A DNA stretch of 64,000 nt from Mesotaenium endlicherianum (lineage: Eukaryota; Streptophyta; Zygnematophyceae; Zygnematales; Mesotaeniaceae), in assembly GCA_009602735.1 (NCBI GenBank), contig WELA01012617.1:62001-126000 (forward strand), written 5' to 3'. The first letter of the stretch is position 1. Every line of letters starts with the position of its first letter. The position numbers and the translations under genes are program-made. The notes below the pieces were generated by a model. The model ran no database searches. It was not told the origin of the DNA and worked only from the letters and a program-made list of their open reading frames with translations. Of the stretch, positions 57,866-64,000 are shown in pieces.

Positions 57866-59988
57866 TCAAGAAAGCTTGCCTGGATACGGTTCTAGCCCCT
57901 TCATTGGCAAAGGTTCAGTTGGAGCTGGTAAGCGGCCAATGCAATCGACTTTTGGAAGAAGCCTGGGAGGAGGGCGAGCCGCACGTGGCAACACCCGACC
58001 CTTCTTTTCAAACCACTCAGGCTTCAAAAGAGCTCTCAATCCAAGCTGATTATAGTGCACGCATGTCACAGTTCCACCAAGTGACTCCACTGCTGCCTTA
58101 GCCTTCGAAGATACACGGCTAACCTGCAAAGTTTCAAGCCAATGCAATCTAATTAGATTGCACAGACAAATTCAACAGCGGTGAAGCCTATACACACAGA
58201 AGCTGCTCCTTCTCCACATAGGAAAGAAAACCTCTCTCAACTATACACCCTTCAAACCTCGAAAGAACTTGTGGAGAGCTGGTGAGGTGGATATGAAGAG
58301 CAATTTTGACAAAGACATTCACCTTGGAGCACAAGCCCAGTCATTAGGTATGCGTACATACATATCTCAGCTTGTAAAATACCATCAAAGCTTCCTCATG
58401 TAAACTTCCGTGTTCCAGACTACGCACAGGCAACGTACGCGTCTTGACTAGTATATAGTATGGCTTCTACTTACTGCTCCTGTTGACGATATCAGCCCCA
58501 AAGTCAGATGGGAAAAAAAACATGTAGAAAACCTGGACGGATGATGCCAAAACATCAGCAATAACAAGAACATACACATGAACACATATCAAGGGCCCCA
58601 ATGTATACCTCGATATGGAGTGCCCTAGTAAAGCCTTCGGCTCCTCTACCCAAAAGCTTCACCCCATCTCGAGTTGACTTGCCTGCAATTTTTGCCTCCT
58701 GCGCCGTGCACAGGGGAACACACGCTCATGAAAGTCAACAAGCAGATATAGCCATGCACGACTTCGAAACTGCTCAAATCAACAGTGCTCACTCACGTGC
58801 CTGGAGGGCTGCATGTGCCAGGAGAATTCTTTTTATGATGAATTCAGCACCTTCAAGGTTTTCATAGTGATCAGCTGCGTCGGATCAATGACGCCCTCCT
58901 GTATCTTCCTCTCAATTGCCTCTAAATTCACCTCCTGCAGGTTCCAGAACAAGAGAAACAGTAGAAATATAAGTTAATTGGGTGCTCAATGAGATTCCAT
59001 TGTATGCCCTCCAAAGACTCCAAGAAAAGACTCGACCTATCCCACCATTGCATAGTAAGTAGTCAAAGGATGCGACAAGTCATGAGAGAACCCAACATCA
59101 GCTGCATATACACCAGCTTCACGAGGTGTCAAGGAGGAGGAGGAGGAGTCAGACCTGGAAGCTCATGGAAAACGGGTTGTGAAATCCACGTTTCGGAATC
59201 CTGAGCCTCAAAGGGGTCTGTCCACCTTCAAAACCAATTTTTGGTCGAGGTCCACTTCTTGCTTTCTGGCCCTTGTGCCCCTTCCCAGCAGTTTTACCCT
59301 TTCCAGAGCCAATCCCCCTTCCAACACGGGTCTTCTGCTCTTTCGCACCCTCATTATCCCCAATGTTGTTGAGCGCTAGAAAGCCTCCCATGGGAATGCT
59401 ACGGGGTCGAGGGGAGGAAGAGACACTTGAGGGAGCATGAGTAGAGTAGGAGGATGGGTGGGGATGAGGGGACACCCTGGAATTGTCAGATGCAATAGTA
59501 GGGGTGGTGGTGGGCATGTGACTTTGGGTGAACTGAGACCGGCCCATGGAAGACGTCCTGGTTAAAGGAGGAGTAACAGTCGAGAGAGATTTTTGCTGGG
59601 TGAAGCATCTGACGCGAGTGAGGTGCTCTTCGGGGCACTGTAATGTACTTGACGACGGGCCCGTTGCGGCATGAAGACCTGAAGTGCCGGAGAAGCTGGA
59701 CTTCAATTGTGCAATATCATGCGTCAGCGCTCCAGAGAACTGGCGGACATAAGCCATCTGGTACTTACAACCTGCAGCGTTACATATGCTGCTCTCAAGG
59801 CTGCCACTTTCAGCTGCCATGAGAGTGTCCTCTTCTCTGCATATTCCAGCAGCCACCCTAGTATGAAACAGCCGCTGCTGATCTTGCGATGAAATCAATG
59901 AGCCCACTGTTAAGCCCCTAACCTCCTGGGCCTGCTTCATTCTTACTTTAGCCATCTCCCTCGAAACGGTTTGCAAAAGCCGACTCAT
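57866..59988 (-). CDS. Mitochondrial large-subunit ribosomal protein uL15m (nuclear gene)
   Basis: Component of the mitochondrial ribosome large subunit. Four exons on the minus strand: 59988-59155, 58934-58851, 58698-58609 and 58123-57866, all joined in phase 0, giving 421 residues. The start [19 protein letters not shown] is basic and serine/leucine-rich, like a mitochondrial presequence. A long serine/threonine/proline-rich segment follows before the uL15 signature at about residue 220 ([20 protein letters not shown], then [17 protein letters not shown]). Exons 2-3 give LITMKTLK and [11 protein letters not shown]; exon 4 gives [15 protein letters not shown] and [10 protein letters not shown], typical of plant mitochondrial uL15. 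The first donor is weak (CAG|GTCTGA), and exon 2 could start three bases later. The frame looks intact. It is the only clear host gene in the window. Confidence 0.9.
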
Positions 59989-60240
59989 GTTGCAGTCAGA
60001 GCTTTGCGGCTACTATAATCTTGTGCGATGTTTTTGAAAAATTCAAGAGGGTGCATATACGGACCCTCCACTTTCAGCCAAACGAGGCCCGCTTCAGAAT
60101 ACTCACAGGTTCAGAATACTCAAGAGGGCCACTGCATGAGTCTGTTTGGCTCCAGCTAGAGTGCACTTCACAGGGAAAGTTATTTCGGGGATGTGCTAGT
60201 CGCATTTCGAGTGCATTCTAAGGGTTAATGTCGTAACGGG
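59989..60240 (-). promoter_or_regulatory. Upstream region of the uL15m gene
   Basis: Probable 5' untranslated and promoter sequence. A short duplication TTCAGAATACTCA occurs twice (about 60091-60121). No clear TATA box or telo-box. Confidence 0.3.
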
Positions 60241-61660
60241 AGTATACTTGTCGGCTGTCCGTTTGACGGTACCGCACGCGCAGCACAAGTAACGGCCGCC
60301 CAGGTACAGCAAGTCAGCGTCGATTCACCAACCAAAGGACTGACTTTTACACAGTCAGCATAAGTCAAAGTCCAAGTCACACGAAAGAGTGACTGCAACA
60401 AGTAACATCGACACTCAGCAATGGGAGGGGTTTGACAGGCAAGTCAGCTACAAGGCTAACTAAGTTGGGACCAGCGAATGGTCTATGTCAGCGGGTGCCA
60501 GCCAGTAAGGCAACACTTACTGACAGCCGACCTGGCAATGACAAGACAGGGAAGACGTGTGAGTATGTGTGCCATTTCAGCTAAGACCTCTTGTGTGATG
60601 GCCACAACTTAGGCGTCAACCTCGAGCGCTGCAAGCTCTCAGGCCACGCAGGCGTGATTGCTGACTGAGAAGCCAAGCAGTTTGACTCGTGATATTCATG
60701 CTCATGCTCAACTCGATGTCTTGCTCAAGAATCTGTGGCCTATACTTGGTAGTCTGCACTAGGACATTCAGTTGGACTTAAATTATGGTTTGTTTCGTAT
60801 GCCTAGTTCTGCAGCCAACTTGAGCGGTGCTTTCGAGCTGCTAGCGCGAAATTTCCTTGCAAAAAGATAGCAAGGCTAGTCACGAGGCATGCATGCATGC
60901 AAAGTGACGATTGCTGGGTTGGATCAGTGCAAGGGGAACATGCAAACCAAGCGCGGTGACTAAGCATTGGCATTCTTGAGAAAGAATGGCGTGCGTGGTG
61001 CCTTTGTAAGGCACGAGCCCTGCAAGAACTTGTCTCATTCTTGCCCTCACATTTTGCCAAGAAGCAGAAGGGAGCGCAGGATCGGAAGGAGAGAAGAAGA
61101 AGAAGCACGAAGGAGAAGGAGTCCCCAAGGCCACATAAGAGCCGAGAAGTCACGCTTCTGCCGACGCTTGAAGATTTCCTTCTCATTGTATCATAAAAAG
61201 TCAAAGCTAAGATTTCTCAAAGAGGGATCTCGCTTGTAGGAGGTAGAGAGCTTGCAGAATTGCATCTGCTAGGATTGCTAGCATAGATCTGGACCAAACA
61301 CCACGGACGTGCGAAGAGCATATAAAATGGTGAGTGCTGTATAGGTTTCCAAGTTCTCAGAAGTCTCCATTGCCAAATTGCTGATAGCAAGAGCAAGATT
61401 AAGAAGTAAATCTCTCAGTGAAGAGCTGAGCGAGCCTAGCCAACTGTGTGTATTGCTAAGGAGCGGTGTTGAACGAAGAGCTCAAGCGAGGCCAGCATAG
61501 ATGCCCTAGTTTCAGAATATTGTAAGTTGTGACTATGTGAAGGCTAAGCGAAAGCCCTGGTGGGCAATTTTCTTTGAACTTGGTGTTGTGTGTTGATCTG
61601 CTTAGACGTAGTTTCTGCAACTTGGGCGAAAGCCTATTTGGAAGTAAGACACTTCTATAT
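60241..61660. other. No gene recognised; TATA-like motif
   Basis: AGCATATAAAATGG at about 61317-61330 could be a core promoter on the plus strand, possibly of an LTR, because repeat sequence follows at 61661. No LTR ends found. ATGCATGCATGC at about 60888-60900 is a short simple repeat. Confidence 0.3.
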
Positions 61661-61791
61661 CGTGCATTATGGGGTCGGATGCGTTTGATCTATGTAAGCA
61701 ACACACAAGTGGGCAACCAGGACGTGCTATGGTGAAAGCGCAAATGCATGCGACCTTATGGCCAAAAAGAAGGTCGGTTGTCAAAAGTTTT
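61661..61791 (+). repeat. 131-bp direct repeat, copy 1
   Basis: Matches 62811-62941, about 88-90 percent by eye, from GTGCATTATGG to TCTAATT/TTTAATT. The two copies bracket repeat R copy 2. Confidence 0.8.
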
Positions 61792-61884
61792 AATTAAGGA
61801 GTGTGTACTCTCCAGAGTGAGCACCTCAAAACCGTAATCTCGTAGGAAAACAATGAATGAAGTCTGGCCCAAAAGATCACTGGA

Positions 61885-62715
61885 AGCATATCATGATCTT
61901 CAAGAGTAGTCCTATGGCAGGGTTTAAGCTGTGACTTTTCTCACCACTTGTGAAGTTCTTCTAGTGATTGGAAGCCAGGTGGGCTTGTTCTTCACAAGAG
62001 GGAGACTCAGTGGTCCTGAAAACACAAGAGGTAAAAGTGTAAGCTTTACTGATAACTCTATTGCTTACAGCTGGCATAATTAGACTTCTACAACGATGTC
62101 CTTCTAAGGGCATCTGCTGCCATATACTCCCTGCAAAACCGGCGTTGAAGGCGGCGGATTTAATGCATATGATCACACTAGAAGGCTCTCCTAGGTCCAC
62201 GAAAGTGGAGGTAAGGCAAGTACTAGCTCTCCTATTGGCTAAGCACAACACACACCAATCAAATATAGTGCAAGGAAGAAGATGCATGACTCTCATTGGC
62301 GGAGCTTACCTCAACCAATGCTACCTAGGTAATGCCTCAAAAGTACATCTGAAACGTAAGGAAGCTTCCTCTAGGAATAGGTCATGCAGTCACCAAATTA
62401 TGGTTCCAATGGTGCTCATATACTATGTTAATACATGCTAAGTGTACTTTATCAAGTTTGCGGATTTGTGTGCTAATGGCTAGGGGTCTTTGGAGTCGCG
62501 AAGAGCCAACAATGTGACCTTTGGGCCCATTGAGTCAAAAGTGGCCCTTGGTGGAAATCCGCTAGGGGCCGGTAGGTGGCGCGGACTAGATTGCGAATAT
62601 CTCGCTGGACACTTGACCAAATGTCGCGCAACCGGTGCCGTTCCGTAAGTGACGCGACGCTCTACACTTTAGCAACTTGGAATGCTAGCAAAGGTCAACA
62701 TATAAATGCGTGAAG
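61885..62715 (+). repeat. Dispersed repeat R, copy 2
   Basis: Counterpart of 55360-56150. It ends near 62715, shortly before the second 131-bp repeat and the Gypsy-3 coding remains, so it could be part of the Gypsy-3 3' LTR on the minus strand. Confidence 0.65.
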
Positions 62716-62810
62716 CACGATCAAAGTCGGCCTTCCTAAGTCGATGGTCGATGCACGTGTGTCTCGACTGAGGTCGACGGTCCCGACCTCATGAGTCATG
62801 ACAGCTGTTG

Positions 62811-62941
62811 TGCATTATGGGTTCGGACGCGTCTGATCTATGTAAGCAACACACAAGTAGGTAACGAGGACGTGCTATGGTGAAAGCGCAAATGCATGCG
62901 GCCTTATGGCCAAAAAGAAGGTCAGCTGTCAAATGTTCTAA
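62811..62941 (+). repeat. 131-bp direct repeat, copy 2
   Basis: Ends directly before a run of C (62944-62949), which on the minus strand reads AAGGGGGGA, a candidate polypurine tract. This suggests the repeat is the start of the Gypsy-3 3' LTR. Confidence 0.7.
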
Positions 62942-64000
62942 TTCCCCCCTTAGCTCTCATCCTCCAGCTGATGAGCTGATAATGCTATCGCTAGCTAACT
63001 CTGAGCAGTCACTACAGAACCAGTCTCCTGTGAGAACGCGCTCCAGTGGGGGGTCAAGGCAGCCGATGTGGAAGCCAAGGTTGCAGTTGTCGCAGAGCAG
63101 CATCTTGGCCTCCTAGCCAAGGCTGTGGCAAATTTGGCACGCCCAGTCCTTGGGCGGCCGTGCGTCGCGGGGACCAACCTGCACATCAAGGTAAGGAAGG
63201 TGCATGGACCACAGTTCTTCGTGTGGTCCTTGTGAAGACGGCCATCGGCGCCTTCCAGCTCCAGTACTCCCAACGCCAAGGCACGCTTGACGCGCAAGAT
63301 GACGGGCGAGCTGCTGGTGTCGAGGGTGTTCTTCGTCTGGCGTCGCGGGTACACGAAGTCACCTGCGGAAAACTGCTACACCCGAGGGCGATAGGCTCCA
63401 CCACGAGTCATGGCATACCTCAACGTGTCGCGATGCCGGGCGATACTGACGTTGTACATGGCCATGGGCATCAGGCGCTGGAACAGCTGTGCACGCTGCC
63501 CGATAAGAGCACTCCATGTGTCGGGAGTGTCCAAGTCCAGAACACTGTCAGCCACGATCCTGGCTGCGGCTGGCAGGATTGGCTAGTGTCCATAAAAGGA
63601 GGAAGTAAGGAGAATGCGAGGCCAAGGAGGCCTGGCAACTGAACCTGTATCCCATAGCCAGCCACGGAAGCGCGTCGTCCCAGTGGGTGCTGTCGTGGGT
63701 CAAGCAATACTTGCGCAGCCTCAGCTTGACGGTCTGCAGTATGCGCTCTGCAAGGGCGTCAGCCTGGGGGTGATCGCGGGAGGTGGTGCGGTGGTCGATC
63801 ATGGAGCGCTCCAGCAGCTTATGAAAGCTGCCCTAAAACTCCTTGCCCTGATCGGTCAGTACCTGAGCGCAGCCGCCAAAACGAGCAATGTAGCACCGGG
63901 CAAAGGATAGCCCTGCGAGCTCCTTATCCATGACCCGCTGGAAGGTAGCTGGAGCGTGTTTCAGCCCGAAGGGCATAACCCTCCACTCGTAGAAGCGTTG
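62942..64000 (-). mobile_element. Gypsy-3 fragment with PHD finger (cut by window end)
   Basis: Minus-strand Ty3/gypsy remains. At the right edge is reverse transcriptase (Y-E-W-R-V-M-P-F-G-L-K-H-A-P-A-T-F). Then, with the middle of pol missing, comes integrase (VLTDQGKEF near 63850; HRTTSRDHPQADALAERILQ near 63770; WDDALPWLAMGYRFS near 63670). A C-terminal region follows (GDFVYPRRQT, SPVILRV, VLELEGADGR, about 63220-63370). Last, at about 63005-63150, come all eight ligands of a C4HC3 PHD finger: CQIC, CDNC, F-H-I-G-C and WFCSDC. There is no chromodomain. The copy is broken and internally deleted. Confidence 0.8.

Noticed and set aside
55360-62715. Repeat R copies as the two LTRs of one element containing uL15m
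   Set aside because: The copies are too diverged and too truncated, and an intact host gene with its introns lies between them. Independent insertions or an old duplication fit better.
1-64000. CRISPR arrays, bacterial operons, attachment sites or rRNA operons
   Set aside because: No spaced short repeats of that kind. Introns, LTR elements and nuclear-type genes show a eukaryotic chromosome.

Overview
This is eukaryotic nuclear DNA, most likely from a streptophyte (green plant lineage), possibly a charophyte alga such as Chara. The evidence is one host gene for a plant-type mitochondrial ribosomal protein uL15 (57866-59988, minus strand, four exons), short plant-type telomere repeats (TTTAGGG), and several LTR retrotransposon families, mostly chromodomain Ty3/gypsy elements (chromoviruses). 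The species name is a guess; the lineage is a reasonable inference. Nearly everything else in the window is mobile DNA nested inside other mobile DNA.

Layout. 1-222 is the end of an LTR (family LTR-5). 223-2714 is a decayed minus-strand gypsy element with its 5' LTR at 1793-2714; it holds a 5S-rRNA-like triple repeat and a tRNA-like segment. 2715-2896 and 10450-11943 are two parts of one Ty1/copia pol region, split by a 7.55-kb hAT DNA transposon (2897-10449). The hAT carries a BED/DUF659/hATC transposase gene and a 3-kb GC-rich minisatellite that matures into a 190-bp higher-order repeat. 11944-28827 is a tandem pair of Gypsy-1 elements (1a and 1b) sharing their middle LTR. A third copy, 1c (33076-48476), is interrupted by an almost whole Gypsy-2 (39717-46368), whose own left LTR contains a solo LTR of family LTR-5 (40386-40888). 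A fourth, heavily deleted copy, 1d, lies at 52184-54757.

Gypsy-1c itself sits in an unrecognised minus-strand coding region (30981-33070 and 48477-49900) with a CCHC zinc knuckle; I could not identify it. 50400-51480 is a degenerate tandem repeat of about 370 bp. 55360-56150 and 61885-62715 are two copies of one dispersed repeat, and the uL15m gene lies between them. 62942-64000 is the cut end of another gypsy element (Gypsy-3), which carries a PHD finger downstream of its integrase.

The strongest candidate for something undescribed is the third coding region (ORF3) of Gypsy-1, found between pol and the 3' LTR in all four copies. It has a charged coiled-coil start, two conserved blocks and an acidic, proline-rich tail. 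It occurs as two divergent types on an otherwise near-identical gag-pol backbone and is bracketed by duplicated polypurine tracts. I recognise no known family in it. All LTR and virus-like elements are treated as fossils: Gypsy-2 looks nearly whole, 1a has a handful of breaks, 1b more, and 1c and 1d are heavily decayed.
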